DNA of 64,000 nt from Cryobacterium sp. Y57 (GCF_002929505.1 NZ_PJJL01000064.1:1918-65917); one strand, 5' to 3'. Positions 32,721 to 42,402 are shown, numbered from the stretch's first letter. Translations and numbers: made by a program. The notes: generated from the letters alone by a model not told the origin.

Positions 32721-34070
32721 TTATTCGGAGCTGAGAGTGCGCATGACGTCTTTTCTCAGACCGACAATGGTCGGACCCAGCGTGGCGAGCAGGATGAGCG
32801 CGCATCCGATGCCCGCGATGATGAGGCCGGGCATGGCGTCGATTGTGGTGGTGGTACCAGGAACGGCAGTGGACAGGCCCGCGGCGATGATGACGCCGCC
32901 AGCGACGATGATGACAAGGGCGAGAATCACGGCGGTAATGACGTAGATGACGGCTTCAAGCGCGGCCGTGAAGATAATCGTGCGGTGGGTGGCCCCGGAT
33001 GCTTGGAGGAGTGCAAGTTCTTGACCGCGCGTGCGACTACTCATGAAGACCACGATGGCTGCAGCAACCGCCGCGAGTAGGAGGGGACCACCGAGAAGGA
33101 GAGCAACCTCGTTAGCGTGCAAAGCCGCGCTTCCTCCGGTTCCTTGAATTCGAAACGCGTCGTTAAGTGTGGCGGCCGCGGTGTAGAGACCAGCCGAGAG
33201 GCTGATGCCTGCCAACAGTGGCGTGATAGCCGCCGTGCTGTACGCGAGACGGTAGCGAGCCTGATGTCGCGCGAGGAACCATGCCGACGAGACCCGGGCC
33301 GGCAGCACCGCTGTCCACGCCATCAACACTGCGGGATACAGCAGCGGAGCGATCGCAACGATGAAAATGGTGAGCACCGGAGTGATCAGCGGAATTCGTG
33401 AGCCACTTTGATTGAGCGTCGCGCCGAAAAGGCTCGACGACAGTGCGTAGGCGGCGGTCGCAGCCGCGATGACGAAGATCCAGCGAAACCAACGCATGCG
33501 CCCACGCCGCGGCTCGGCGTCACGAAGAATTTCCAATGGTGGTGTGAACGCTGCTCGCCGAGCAGCCCGCCAACCGCCGAGAAGCGCGACCCCGCACACA
33601 CCGAGCACGCTGCTGAGAACGGTGACGCCCCCGAAGTGAACGTGCACACCCCCGAGACCGGGTACGGTGCCGAAACCGAGCGCGAAGAGCGGATCAGCTG
33701 CTGGCCTGGCCACAGCTACCCCGAGCGCGGCTCCGAGGAGGGACACGATCAGCAGCTGCAGTAGGACAATGATCCCAACGGTGCGGGGTCTTGCGCCGAT
33801 CAGCTGCCAGAGAGCGTAGGACCGTTGCTGCAGGGTCACCGTCAACGTGGCGACACTGCTGAGTACAGCAAGGGCACTGACTCCGCTGAACATCAGGATC
33901 GTCGCGGCGGCGCCGGAGAGGATGCCCTGAAATTTTCCGCCCAGTTCGGCACCGGTATCAACAATCGATGCTCCGATGGCGAGTACGAATCCGGCAGCGA
34001 CCGCCAGAATGAACACACCGACCCACGCCCGCCATTGCGAGCGCAGTTCGGAGAAGATGAGCAGCATCAT
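32721..34070 (-). CDS. FtsX-like ABC transporter permease
   Basis: This 449-residue permease has an N-terminal helix (about 12-32) and an FtsX core at about 55-140 with TLTVTLQQRSYALWQLIGAR as cytoplasmic linker. Central helices follow (about 165-290), then a second FtsX core at the C-terminus with SSRTRGQELALLQASGATHR. It is coupled (4-bp overlap) to the ATPase encoded upstream and belongs with the divergent histidine kinase/response regulator pair. Compared with the 739-residue permease at 2.1 kb it lacks the large extracellular domains. The substrate is unknown, and antimicrobial-peptide or drug export is the usual theme. Confidence 0.87.
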   Translation of the reverse strand: MMLLIFSELRSQWRAWVGVFILAVAAGFVLAIGASIVDTGAELGGKFQGILSGAAATILMFSGVSALAVLSSVATLTVTLQQRSYALWQLIGARPRTVGIIVLLQLLIVSLLGAALGVAVARPAADPLFALGFGTVPGLGGVHVHFGGVTVLSSVLGVCGVALLGGWRAARRAAFTPPLEILRDAEPRRGRMRWFRWIFVIAAATAAYALSSSLFGATLNQSGSRIPLITPVLTIFIVAIAPLLYPAVLMAWTAVLPARVSSAWFLARHQARYRLAYSTAAITPLLAGISLSAGLYTAAATLNDAFRIQGTGGSAALHANEVALLLGGPLLLAAVAAAIVVFMSSRTRGQELALLQASGATHRTIIFTAALEAVIYVITAVILALVIIVAGGVIIAAGLSTAVPGTTTTIDAMPGLIIAGIGCALILLATLGPTIVGLRKDVMRTLSSE

Positions 34071-34813
34071 CGTTCACCTACCGTTCGGGCGTTCCGCACT
34101 GCGTCGAGGACAGCGCCTGCTGTGGGCGAGACCAGTTCTCGATGGATGGTTCCGTCGCGCATCACCAGGACTCGATCGGCCAACGCTGCTGCCTCCAGAT
34201 CGTGCGTGACCATCACCAGCGCCGAGGTGGGGGTCGTGGTTTGTCGGAGCAAACGAAGCGCCTCGGCACCATTTGCGGTGTCGAGCGATCCGGTCGGTTC
34301 GTCGGCAAACACAATGTCTGGCTGCGATGCCAGAACGCGGGCGATCGCGATTCGTTGTTGCTGACCCCCGGAAAGTTCACCTGGCCGTTTTCGTGCGTGA
34401 GCGCTCATCCCGACATCGGACAAGGCCCGCTCGACGCCAAGATGATTGGGGCCGCGCTTGCCTAAACGCGCCGGCAGCGAGACGTTCTGCCTAGCAGAGA
34501 GAGACGGGATCAGATTGAATGATGGAAACACGAAGCCGATATGGTCGCGGCGGAGGGTCGCGACCTGAGAACGTGTCTGCTTCGAGAGATCATGACCCAT
34601 CACGGATAGGGCTCCCGATGTCGGGCTTTCCAGGCCCGATAAGCAGTAGAGAAGTGTGGATTTACCCGATCCACTCGGCCCCACGATGCTCACCATCTCG
34701 CCGGGCATCACGGCCATGGATATTCCTTGGAGAACCGGCGCCGGCTGATCGCTTCTCGTCAGTGGCGGAAACGTTTTGTAGAGGTTATGGGTTTCAAGCA
34801 GCGGTATAGGCAC
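34067..34813 (-). CDS. ABC transporter ATP-binding protein (MacB/LolD type)
   Basis: This 248-residue ATPase has Walker A GPSGSGKSTLL (about 41-51), a Q-loop region (HIGFVFPSFNLIPSLSA, with Pro-Ser in place of the usual Gln after the VF pair), signature LSGGQQQRIAIARVLA, Walker B DIVFADEPTGSLD and H-loop VTHD. The change at the Q-loop (FVFPSFN rather than FVFQxFN) is unusual for the family and may affect coupling. It overlaps the permease and is divergent from the two-component genes, with about 110 bases for shared promoters. Confidence 0.88.
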   Translation of the reverse strand: MPIPLLETHNLYKTFPPLTRSDQPAPVLQGISMAVMPGEMVSIVGPSGSGKSTLLYCLSGLESPTSGALSVMGHDLSKQTRSQVATLRRDHIGFVFPSFNLIPSLSARQNVSLPARLGKRGPNHLGVERALSDVGMSAHARKRPGELSGGQQQRIAIARVLASQPDIVFADEPTGSLDTANGAEALRLLRQTTTPTSALVMVTHDLEAAALADRVLVMRDGTIHRELVSPTAGAVLDAVRNARTVGER

Positions 34814-34925
34814 AAACCCATTCCATCGTGGGCACTCTTACGGCGCAGTCACGCAGGCACCCCGAATGACGGTAGTGCTGGCACTACTGAACATCGTTGT
34901 TGCACGGTGCCCCTAGCCTGAAACT

Positions 34926-36197
34926 ATGAACATAACGGTTTGGCGCGCGATCGGAGCCAAACCGTGGCGATTCGGGTTTTCCCGCTGGCCATGGCTCACC
35001 TTGTTCTACCTGTTCTCTAGCGCGATGCTCGGGCTGGTCTTGTTGCCGGTGATTACGATGACGTTCGTGTTCATCCCATTGTGGGGGCTGGCCGTGGGAG
35101 CGCTGGAACGGCGACGGGTGAAACTGCTGGGCTTCGCCCGAATTGAAAACGCCCATGTTCGGGTCGGCGCCGATGAGCGCCACAACTGGCTGAACATCCG
35201 GATGACCGAAGCTGCAACCTGGCGCGACGTCGGAGGCCTCTTCGCTACCCTCCTCATGGGGTGGCTCGGGCTGGCGCTACTCGTCGTCGAAGCGGTCGTC
35301 CTCGCCGCGATCGTCGCGATCGTCGCCTCCGCTACGCACGGCCCTTTTCGAATGAACCTCTCCGCAGACGTGAGCGTCGAGATGATGCCGTCAGACATTT
35401 GGAAGGCCTGCGCAGCAGGACTTATCGCGCTTGCCGTTGCCGCCTACGTCAATGCCATACTGGTGGCCGGCCAGGCATCGCTGAGCCGCTTCCTCCTCTC
35501 ACCCCGGCAAGCAGAACTTGAGCGTTACATCGAACGTCTCACCAGGTCCAGGGTTTCGTTAGTGGAAGCGTTCGAGCAGGAACGACGCAGGATCGAACGT
35601 GACCTGCACGACGGTGTTCAGCAGGAGCTCGTGGCCTTGTCGGTGCGGCTCGGGCTTGCCGAAATCGACCTCGAGCACGCCGCGCGATCTGGTGCGAACG
35701 TTCAAGAAGCCCGCCAAGCCGTTGCCGGAGCCCACGACCATACCGAACATGCTTTACGCAGTCTGCGGGCCACTGTGCGCGGCATTCACCCGGCGGTCCT
35801 CACCGACCACGGACTAGCCGCAGCACTCCAGGAACTCGCTGGCCGCGCCGGATTGCCAATTGAAATCGACGCCACGTTGGTTCAAAGAGCATCCGCCGCC
35901 TCAGAAGGATGTGCGTACTTCACGGTCAGCGAGGCGATCACGAATGCGGTCAAACACTCCTCCGCGACAGCAATTCACATAGCCGCGCAGACCACCGCCC
36001 AAGAACTCATCGTGACCGTGACCGACAATGGTCACGGTGGTGCTGACGAGACGCTGGGAACAGGTATCCGCGGGTTGAAAGAGCGCGCGGAAACGCTCGG
36101 CGGAGCACTAAACATTGACAGCCCTCCTGGCGGTCCGACGATGCTCCGACTGCGCCTGCCCGCGACTACCACCCTGACCGCGATCGCCGCGGGCTGA
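34926..36197 (+). CDS. sensor histidine kinase, NarL/DesK (HisKA_3) type
   Basis: This 423-residue kinase has four membrane helices (about 22-40 with 42-60, 105-135 and 163-182) and two short loops forming a membrane sensor. A coiled segment leads to the phosphoacceptor motif RRRIERDLHDGVQQELVAL with His228. The C-terminal HATPase domain shows the N box (SEAITNAVKHS) and G box (VTDNGHGGADETLGTGIRG). The small extracellular portion suggests sensing within the membrane, as in cell-envelope stress kinases. It is followed after 16 bases by its response regulator. Confidence 0.93.
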   Translation: MNITVWRAIGAKPWRFGFSRWPWLTLFYLFSSAMLGLVLLPVITMTFVFIPLWGLAVGALERRRVKLLGFARIENAHVRVGADERHNWLNIRMTEAATWRDVGGLFATLLMGWLGLALLVVEAVVLAAIVAIVASATHGPFRMNLSADVSVEMMPSDIWKACAAGLIALAVAAYVNAILVAGQASLSRFLLSPRQAELERYIERLTRSRVSLVEAFEQERRRIERDLHDGVQQELVALSVRLGLAEIDLEHAARSGANVQEARQAVAGAHDHTEHALRSLRATVRGIHPAVLTDHGLAAALQELAGRAGLPIEIDATLVQRASAASEGCAYFTVSEAITNAVKHSSATAIHIAAQTTAQELIVTVTDNGHGGADETLGTGIRGLKERAETLGGALNIDSPPGGPTMLRLRLPATTTLTAIAAG

Positions 36198-36213
36198 CGA
36201 GAACAAGGTCCCC

Positions 36214-36867
36214 ATGCGCATCATCCTGGCGGAAGACTCCACACTGCTACGAGAAAGCCTGACCAGTCTGCTCGAGAAACTGGGACACACCGTCATCGCT
36301 ACCGCAACCGATGCACCAGGACTTGTCGACGCCGTTGCACTCGCGGCGCACGAAAACCGCTTGCCCGACCTAGTGATCACCGATGTGCGGATGCCACCGA
36401 ACAACCAGGATGACGGCTTGCGTGCGGCTCTTCAGATCCGTCGATCACACGGAACGGTGCCGATCCTCGTTCTTTCGCAATACGTCGCCGATGCATATGC
36501 TGCTCAGCTTCTCTCTGAAAACGATGGGGCGGTCGGCTATCTTCTCAAAGACCGGATCGGCCGAATCTCCGATTTCTCCCGCGCCCTCGAAACGGTCGCG
36601 GCCGGCGGAACAATCATCGACCCGGAAATGGTGCGTCATCTCCTCGCCAGAAAGACCGGAAGTCCGATCGATTCCCTGACCCCACGTGAACGGGAAGTTC
36701 TTACCCTCATGGCAGAAGGATTAGCAAACCAAGCCATCGCCAGCCAACTCGTTGTCAGTGCAGCCGCCGTCGCTAAACACATCGGAAACATTTTCACGAA
36801 ACTCGATCTGACGCCCGACGAGGGCCACCGCCGCGTCAAAGCCGTGCTGCTCTATTTCAGTACCTGA
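36214..36867 (+). CDS. NarL/FixJ-family response regulator
   Basis: The 217-residue protein has a receiver domain with acidic pocket (AED, residues 6-8), phosphoacceptor Asp57 (LVITDVRMP) and a conserved Lys in the KDRIG loop. A LuxR-type helix-turn-helix follows (LTPREREVLTLMAEGLANQA, about 151-170, and VSAAAVAKHIGNIFTKLDL). It is in an operon with the histidine kinase. Its likely targets include the divergent ABC exporter genes at 32.7-34.8 kb. Confidence 0.94.
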   Translation: MRIILAEDSTLLRESLTSLLEKLGHTVIATATDAPGLVDAVALAAHENRLPDLVITDVRMPPNNQDDGLRAALQIRRSHGTVPILVLSQYVADAYAAQLLSENDGAVGYLLKDRIGRISDFSRALETVAAGGTIIDPEMVRHLLARKTGSPIDSLTPREREVLTLMAEGLANQAIASQLVVSAAAVAKHIGNIFTKLDLTPDEGHRRVKAVLLYFST

Positions 36868-37238
36868 TCAGGCAGTTCTGGTGCGCGCTCTCCCGTGTTT
36901 CACGGATCTCACGGATCTCACGGCTAATGCCCGAACGATCTAAGAGTGAGCGGCTGCCCTCGCACGGCTCGGGATCACAGCTGGCACCGCCTGCAGAGGA
37001 ACGGCGGTAATACTCGTCGGTGGGCGACGTTGTGTCAGTGGCGTCCCGCTTGACCTCTCGCAAAATTCAGCGAGCAGCGTTGTGCATTGGTGCAGATGGT
37101 CTCTGCATGAATCGACGTTGTGTGATGTCGACGGCACGGCAATACTTTCAATGGTTCATCGATGGTTTTGTCGTCGCATTTATAAAGTTGGATGCGCTAT
37201 TCCACGCAGTGTCAGAGTTGACACCGAAGGAGATTGAA
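36868..37238. other. intergenic stretch with a short tandem repeat
   Basis: CACGGATCT is repeated at 36901-36909 and 36910-36918, with a partial third copy. The rest precedes the MFS symporter gene. An open frame continuous with that gene from 37020 has no coding look and is regarded as upstream non-coding DNA. Confidence 0.5.
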
Positions 37239-38621
37239 TTGAGCACGCAAGTTCCCGCAAGCCAGAGTGGTACAGAGAAAAAACCGACAGGATTGAAGAA
37301 AGTGGTGGCGGCCTCAATGGCCGGCACCATCGTTGAATGGTATGAATTCTTTCTGTATGGCTCGCTGGCGACTTTGGTGTTTGGCCAAGTGTTCTTTCCC
37401 AATGCCGGCTCGCAACTTGACGGGATCCTCGCGGCCTTTCTGACCTACGCCGTCGGCTTTCTCGCGCGTCCAATCGGCGGAATCGTCTTTGGCCACTTTG
37501 GTGACAAGTTTGGGCGCAAGCGATTGCTCCAGGTTGCCATTGTTTTGGTCGGCGTATCCTCATTCTTAATGGGATGCTTGCCAACGTTTGATCAAGTTGG
37601 CTATTGGGCGCCGGCGCTTTTGGTGTTCTTGCGATTCGCTCAGGGCTTTGCGGTTGGCGGCGAATGGGGTGGCGCCGTATTGCTGGTAGCCGAGCACAGT
37701 CCCAACAAATCCCGTGGCTTCTGGGCCAGCTGGCCGCAGGCAGCCGTTCCGGGAGGAAACTTGCTGGCCACCGTTGTTCTCCTGGGGCTTTCTGCGACCC
37801 TGCCCGAGGAAGCATTCCTCAGTTGGGGCTGGCGGGTTGCATTTTGGCTCTCAGCGGTAATCGTCATTGTCGGGTACTACATTCGCACGAAGGTTCAGGA
37901 TGCCCCGATCTTCGAAGAATCACGTCTGAAGGCTGAAGCTGCACCCACGCCGGGCTACGGCGCCATTGAAGTATTTCGACGCTACCCGCGCGGTGTCTTC
38001 ACCGCCATGGGACTGCGATTTGCGGAAAACGTGCTGTATTACCTCGTTGTCACCTTCTCGATCACGTACCTGGTGGTGGTGGTGAAGATGGACACAGCCA
38101 AGATCTTGTTGCTGATGCTCATCGCGCATGCAATCGAGTTCTGTCTTATTCCGCTGGTCGGGAAACTCTCCGACGCGGTTGGCCGGAAACCCGTCTACTT
38201 GACGGGCGCGGTGTTGGGCTCGACTTGGGGATTCTTTGCCTTCCCCATGATGGAGACCGCGGATGAACTGATCATTATGATCGCCGTCACGATCGGCCTT
38301 GTGTTCCACGCACTGATGTATGCCGGGCAGCCCTCAATCATGTCGGAAATGTTTCCCACCCGGATGCGGTATTCCGGTGTTTCACTCGGGTACCAGGTCA
38401 CGTCGATCGTGGCTGGTTCGCTCGCCCCGATTATCGCCACCGCTTTGCTGCGGGGCACCGGGTCATCGGTGCCGATTGCCGTTTATCTGTTGGTTGCCTG
38501 TGCGGTGACGGTGGTCGCTGTGGTGTCCATGAAAGAAACGAAAGGGATCTCGCTTCACGATGTCGATGCAGCTGACCTAGAAAAAACGGCGGCCCTGCGC
38601 GAACGCACCGACGCACGGTAA
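37239..38621 (+). CDS. MHS-family MFS transporter (metabolite:proton symporter)
   Basis: TTG 37239 lies six bases behind AAGGAG and gives a 460-residue protein starting MSTQVPASQSG. Twelve helices are expected. GTIVEWYEFFLYGSLATLVF, FGHFGDKFGRKRLL and FAVGGEWGGAVLLVAEH are hallmark motifs of the metabolite:H+ symporter branch (ShiA, ProP, KgtP). The open frame extends to 37020, but that extension has no membrane or signal character. Position next to LysR-mmsBA suggests uptake of a branched-chain keto-acid-type or other organic acid, but the substrate is not shown by sequence. Confidence 0.9.
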   Translation: MSTQVPASQSGTEKKPTGLKKVVAASMAGTIVEWYEFFLYGSLATLVFGQVFFPNAGSQLDGILAAFLTYAVGFLARPIGGIVFGHFGDKFGRKRLLQVAIVLVGVSSFLMGCLPTFDQVGYWAPALLVFLRFAQGFAVGGEWGGAVLLVAEHSPNKSRGFWASWPQAAVPGGNLLATVVLLGLSATLPEEAFLSWGWRVAFWLSAVIVIVGYYIRTKVQDAPIFEESRLKAEAAPTPGYGAIEVFRRYPRGVFTAMGLRFAENVLYYLVVTFSITYLVVVVKMDTAKILLLMLIAHAIEFCLIPLVGKLSDAVGRKPVYLTGAVLGSTWGFFAFPMMETADELIIMIAVTIGLVFHALMYAGQPSIMSEMFPTRMRYSGVSLGYQVTSIVAGSLAPIIATALLRGTGSSVPIAVYLLVACAVTVVAVVSMKETKGISLHDVDAADLEKTAALRERTDAR

Positions 38622-38656
38622 AGCGTCAGATAGGCGAGCCCGGGGTTGCGGACAAA

Positions 38657-38679
38657 CTGATCTGCTGCAGGCAGATCAG
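38657..38679. terminator. hairpin between convergent MFS and LysR genes
   Basis: CTGATCTGC and GCAGATCAG form a perfect 9-bp stem with a TGCAG loop, followed by TAAAA on this strand. It may serve both converging transcripts. Confidence 0.65.
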
Positions 38680-38713
38680 TAAAACCACAGACCGGGTGGG
38701 GCCGCCGTACCAG

Positions 38714-39622
38714 TTAGGCCGCCAGTTCGTTCCGGCGTTCGGAGATCTCCTGCTGGATGGCCTCAATTGCTGCCTTTACGGCCATGGACCGAAGCGACTC
38801 GGCGCGAGCGGCAGCCCAAATTGGCAGCTCTCGGCGAAAAGAATCCGGTAACACGGGGACAAATTCCGGCCGCCCCCACACCATGAAAGACGGCAGTAAG
38901 CCGATGCCGCTGTGGCGTCGCACGGCTTCGACCTGGGCGAAGATACTGGTGGATTGAAAGCTCGCGGCTGGATTTGGTAACTGTGACGAGCGATGCCCCA
39001 GCTCGGCGACCTGGAGGGATGACTCGACATAGGACACAAAGTTGTGGTCTTTGATTTCATCAATAGTCTGTGGAGTTCCTTTCATGGCGAGGTATTCGGG
39101 GCTGGCATACAGTCGGATGAAATAGTTCGTCAAAAAGATCGTCTGTGCTCTACTCGCGTCGATTGGGCCGACCACGACTTCCAGGTCGACGCCGGAGCGG
39201 TTCTGGTTGATCTTTCTCGTCGCGCTGAGCATCTCTACATTCAGCTTGGGATGTTGCTGTTGAAGCTTGACCAAGGCGGGGGTGACAAAAGCTGCGCCGA
39301 AGCCGTCGGGCGTGCTGATGCGTACGAGTCCGAAAAGCGGATCCGCGTCATGCGCCAGTGTTGAAGTGAGAGCGCCCAGGCTGGTCTCGATAATCTCCGC
39401 TGCACGGACTGCCTGGTTTCCGAGCTCGGTGAGTTCCCATCCGTGCGGGCTTCGCTCGAGGGTACGCCCACCCAGCCGCTTGTCCAGCGCCAGAATCCGT
39501 CGGGAAATGGTGGTGTGGGTGGTTTCCAGCGCCTCGGCCACGGCGGTGAATCGCCCCAGGCGCGCCACGGTGAGCAAGATCAGCAGGTCATCCGGGCTCG
39601 GGAACCGCTTGAAATCAACCAT
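38714..39622 (-). CDS. LysR-family transcriptional regulator
   Basis: From ATG 39622 the 302-residue protein has a winged helix-turn-helix (DDLLILLTVARLGRFTAVAE, then ALETTHTTISRRILALDKRL, about residues 10-60) and a LysR substrate-binding domain. An upstream extension to 39787 is open but unlike LysR N-termini. It is divergent from mmsB-mmsA, and the intergenic region contains two dyads of LysR-box style, so it most likely regulates these catabolic genes. The inducer would be a valine-pathway intermediate by inference. Confidence 0.9.
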   Translation of the reverse strand: MVDFKRFPSPDDLLILLTVARLGRFTAVAEALETTHTTISRRILALDKRLGGRTLERSPHGWELTELGNQAVRAAEIIETSLGALTSTLAHDADPLFGLVRISTPDGFGAAFVTPALVKLQQQHPKLNVEMLSATRKINQNRSGVDLEVVVGPIDASRAQTIFLTNYFIRLYASPEYLAMKGTPQTIDEIKDHNFVSYVESSLQVAELGHRSSQLPNPAASFQSTSIFAQVEAVRRHSGIGLLPSFMVWGRPEFVPVLPDSFRRELPIWAAARAESLRSMAVKAAIEAIQQEISERRNELAA

Positions 39623-39661
39623 CACGCGCCGGCTTTCTGCCAATGGGCACATCGGCGTATT

Positions 39662-39720
39662 TGTGCATGAATGCACAGGGTGTCTGTATTTTTTTATCTT
39701 GATTGCACCGTAACACGGTG
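39662..39720. promoter_or_regulatory. two inverted repeats, probable LysR operator sites
   Basis: TGTGCAT-GA-ATGCACA (39662-39677) and CACCGT-AAC-ACGGTG (39706-39720) are perfect dyads in the divergent LysR/mmsB promoter region, separated by a T-rich stretch. They fit recognition and activation sites of a LysR protein. The assignment is inference. Confidence 0.6.
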
Positions 39721-39777
39721 TGAAGGTGATTATAAAGAACGTGTGTTCTCGCTGGAAAAGAGCAAAGGAGCTTGCGA

Positions 39778-40722
39778 ATGGCTGCAATTGGATGGATCGG
39801 TCTGGGCAATATGGGTGGCCCGATGACGGCGAACCTGGTGAAGGCCGGGCACGAAGTGCGCGGCTTCGACCTGAATCCGCAGGCGCTTGCGACCGCGGCG
39901 GCCAATGGCCTCACACCGGCAAGCAGCATCGCGGATGCTGTCTCTGGCGCCGAGGTCGTCTTCACCATGCTGCCCAAAGGTGAGCACGCCATTGCCGTGT
40001 ATCTGGGTGAAGGCGGCGTGCTGGCCTCGGTGAGTCCCGGCACCCTTCTTATCGATTCCTCCACCATTGACGTCGAATCCGCGCAGAGGCTTCACGATGC
40101 GGCAGCCGAGGCTGGATTGCGTTTTGTCGACGCTCCCGTTTCCGGCGGGATCAGCGGTGCTCAGGCTGGAACATTGACGTTCATGATTGGCGGGGAACCC
40201 GACGCCGTCTCTGCTGCCAGCACGTTCATCGAGCCGATGTCTGCCAACATCATTCCGACCGGCGGCGCTACCACAGGCCAGGCCGCGAAGATCTGCAACA
40301 ATCTCATGCTGTTCATCAATCTCGCGGGGGCCGCTGAAGGTGCCGTTCTGGCCGATCGTCTCGGTCTCGACAAGCAGGTGTTCTGGGATATTGCGTCGGT
40401 TTCTTCCGGTGACAGTTGGGCCCTGCGCACCTGGTATCCCATTGCCGGAGTCGTGGCATCCTCCGCCGCCAACACTGCTTTTGCACCGACGTTCACGACG
40501 GAGCTGGCCAATAAAGATATCGGGCTGGCTATCGCTGCCGCGCGGGCAACGAATACACCACTGGAGATTGGGGAGCACGTGCAGCAATTGTTCCAGCGCG
40601 TTCTCGATGCTGAACAGGGCCGTAAAGACTGTTCCATAATCGTCAAGCTCGTCGACGGAACCCTGGCGCCTGACTCGGAACCGGAACAGATTCCGGCGCT
40701 AGCCCAAGCGCAGGTCAGCTGA
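39778..40722 (+). CDS. mmsB: 3-hydroxyisobutyrate dehydrogenase
   Basis: The 314-residue protein (ATG 39778 behind AAAGGAG) starts MAAIGWIGLGNMGGPMTANL, the NAD-binding GxGxxG of the beta-hydroxyacid dehydrogenases. It has the substrate motif FVDAPVSGGISGAQAGTLTF and the catalytic-lysine region GQAAKICNNLMLFI (Lys about 166). It oxidises 3-hydroxyisobutyrate to methylmalonate semialdehyde in valine degradation. The stop codon overlaps the mmsA start (TGATG), so the two are an operon. Confidence 0.93.
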   Translation: MAAIGWIGLGNMGGPMTANLVKAGHEVRGFDLNPQALATAAANGLTPASSIADAVSGAEVVFTMLPKGEHAIAVYLGEGGVLASVSPGTLLIDSSTIDVESAQRLHDAAAEAGLRFVDAPVSGGISGAQAGTLTFMIGGEPDAVSAASTFIEPMSANIIPTGGATTGQAAKICNNLMLFINLAGAAEGAVLADRLGLDKQVFWDIASVSSGDSWALRTWYPIAGVVASSAANTAFAPTFTTELANKDIGLAIAAARATNTPLEIGEHVQQLFQRVLDAEQGRKDCSIIVKLVDGTLAPDSEPEQIPALAQAQVS

Positions 40723-42266
40723 TGACAACGGTCGTGACCTCAACCACTGACCCGCGTTCCGCAGGTACAGAGAGCACTCCCATGCAGCGAATTCCGCACT
40801 ACATCAATGGTCGAAAGATCACCGACGCCGAGCGTTTCGCCCCCGTCTACAATCCCGCCACCGGAGAGCAAAACAAAGAGGTCGCTTTGGCTTCAACATC
40901 CCGGGTCGAGGAAGCTATCGGGGCCGCCAGTGCGGCGCTGCCGGGGTGGCGGGCCACCAGCCTGGCCAAACGCACCAACATCTTTTTCAAGGTTCGCGAG
41001 CTCCTCAGCGAGCGCAAGTCGGAGCTGGCGACCATTCTCACCAGCGAACACGGCAAGGTGCTCTCTGATGCGGAGGGCGAGATTACCCGAGGCCTGGAGA
41101 ATATCGAGTTCGCCACCGGACTCTCCCACATGCTCAAGGGGGAGCACTCAGAGCAGGTGTCGACTGGCGTCGATGTTCACTCGGTGCGGCAGCCGGTTGG
41201 CGTCGTGGCCTGCGTTACTCCGTTTAATTTTCCAGCCATGGTGCCGCTTTGGATGATTGGCAGTGCGCTGGCCTGCGGCAATACCGTTCTGCTCAAGCCC
41301 AGCGAGAAAGACCCGTCTACGGCCATCTTCATTGCCGAGATTTTCTCCGAGGCCGGGCTCCCCGACGGCGTGCTGAACGTTGTCCAGGGCGACAAGGAAG
41401 CTGTGGATGCGCTGTTGGACCACCCGCAGGTGAAGGCCATCAGCTTCGTCGGATCCACGCCTGTTGCCAAGTCCATCTATAAGCGGGCCGCCGAAAACGG
41501 CAAGCGCGTGCAGGCGCTGGGCGGCGCGAAGAACCACATGGTGGTACTCCCGGATGCTGATCTGAATATGGCTGCAGATGCGGCCGTGTCGGCGGCGTAC
41601 GGCTCAGCGGGGGAGCGCTGCATGGCGGTCAGTGTGCTCGTGGCCGTTGGCGGTATTGCTGATGAACTCGTCGATGCCATCAAGCAGCGGATGGTCGGAC
41701 TGACGATCGGCGCTGGGACGGATGCTGCTTCAGAGATGGGCCCGCTGATCACCGCTGCGCACCGCGACAAGGTTGCCTCGTATGTTGCCGGAGCAGCGGA
41801 TGAAGGTGCCACCGTTGTTGTGGACGGTCGCCAGCAGCAGTTTGATTCAGATGGCTTCTTCATCGGCGTCAGCCTGATCGACCACGTGAAGCCAGGCATG
41901 AAGGTATACGACGACGAAATCTTCGGCCCCGTACTGTCAGTCGTCCGCGTCGACACCTTTGAAGAAGCCATTCAGCTGACCAACGAGAACGAGTTCGGCA
42001 ACGGGGCAGCCATCTTCACGCGCGACGGAGGCGCCGCGCGGCAATTCGAATTTGAGATTGAGGCGGGAATGGTCGGGGTCAACCTGCCCATACCGGTGCC
42101 GGTCGGGTCGTTCTCCTTCGGCGGCTGGAAGTCATCACTGTTCGGTGATACCCACATGTACGGACCGGACAGCATTCGTTTCTACACCCGTAACAAGGTG
42201 GTGACCACCCGTTGGCCCGACCCGTCGACGAGTGAGATCAACCTCGGGTTTCCGCAAGTCAGCTGA
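40722..42266 (+). CDS. mmsA: CoA-acylating methylmalonate-semialdehyde dehydrogenase
   Basis: This 514-residue aldehyde dehydrogenase has ACVTPFNFPAMVPLWMIGSA (cofactor/oxyanion region), SFVGSTPVAKSIYKRAAENG (NAD fold) and catalytic Cys300 in GSAGERCMA. The usual general-base glutamate is replaced in QALGGAKNHMVV, as is normal for CoA-dependent MMSDH. It converts methylmalonate semialdehyde to propionyl-CoA. The 5' extension before MQRIPHYINGRK may not be translated; ATG 40782 is an alternative start. It works with mmsB in valine catabolism. Confidence 0.94.
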   Translation: MTTVVTSTTDPRSAGTESTPMQRIPHYINGRKITDAERFAPVYNPATGEQNKEVALASTSRVEEAIGAASAALPGWRATSLAKRTNIFFKVRELLSERKSELATILTSEHGKVLSDAEGEITRGLENIEFATGLSHMLKGEHSEQVSTGVDVHSVRQPVGVVACVTPFNFPAMVPLWMIGSALACGNTVLLKPSEKDPSTAIFIAEIFSEAGLPDGVLNVVQGDKEAVDALLDHPQVKAISFVGSTPVAKSIYKRAAENGKRVQALGGAKNHMVVLPDADLNMAADAAVSAAYGSAGERCMAVSVLVAVGGIADELVDAIKQRMVGLTIGAGTDAASEMGPLITAAHRDKVASYVAGAADEGATVVVDGRQQQFDSDGFFIGVSLIDHVKPGMKVYDDEIFGPVLSVVRVDTFEEAIQLTNENEFGNGAAIFTRDGGAARQFEFEIEAGMVGVNLPIPVPVGSFSFGGWKSSLFGDTHMYGPDSIRFYTRNKVVTTRWPDPSTSEINLGFPQVS

Positions 42267-42296
42267 TCTCCAGTCTCAGCGGTAAACCATCAAATA

Positions 42297-42332
42297 CTCC
42301 GGGATCGCGGCATCCGTGCCGTGGTCCCGGAG
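42297..42332. terminator. long hairpin behind mmsA
   Basis: CTCCGGGA (42297-42304) and TCCCGGAG (42325-42332) pair perfectly, with further pairing inside (GCGGCA with TGCCG). It lies between convergent mmsA and the DUF429 gene and lacks a clear T tract. Confidence 0.6.
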
Positions 42333-42402
42333 CGAGCAGACCAGATTAGGAACCGTAAACGACGGCGCAGCAGAGTGGGGGAACGAAGAAACACTCTCAC
42401 GA

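Noticed and set aside
37020-37238. 73-codon N-terminal extension of the MHS transporter
   Set aside because: No ribosome binding site at the GTG and no membrane or signal character. TTG 37239 has AAGGAG at good distance and gives the family N-terminus.
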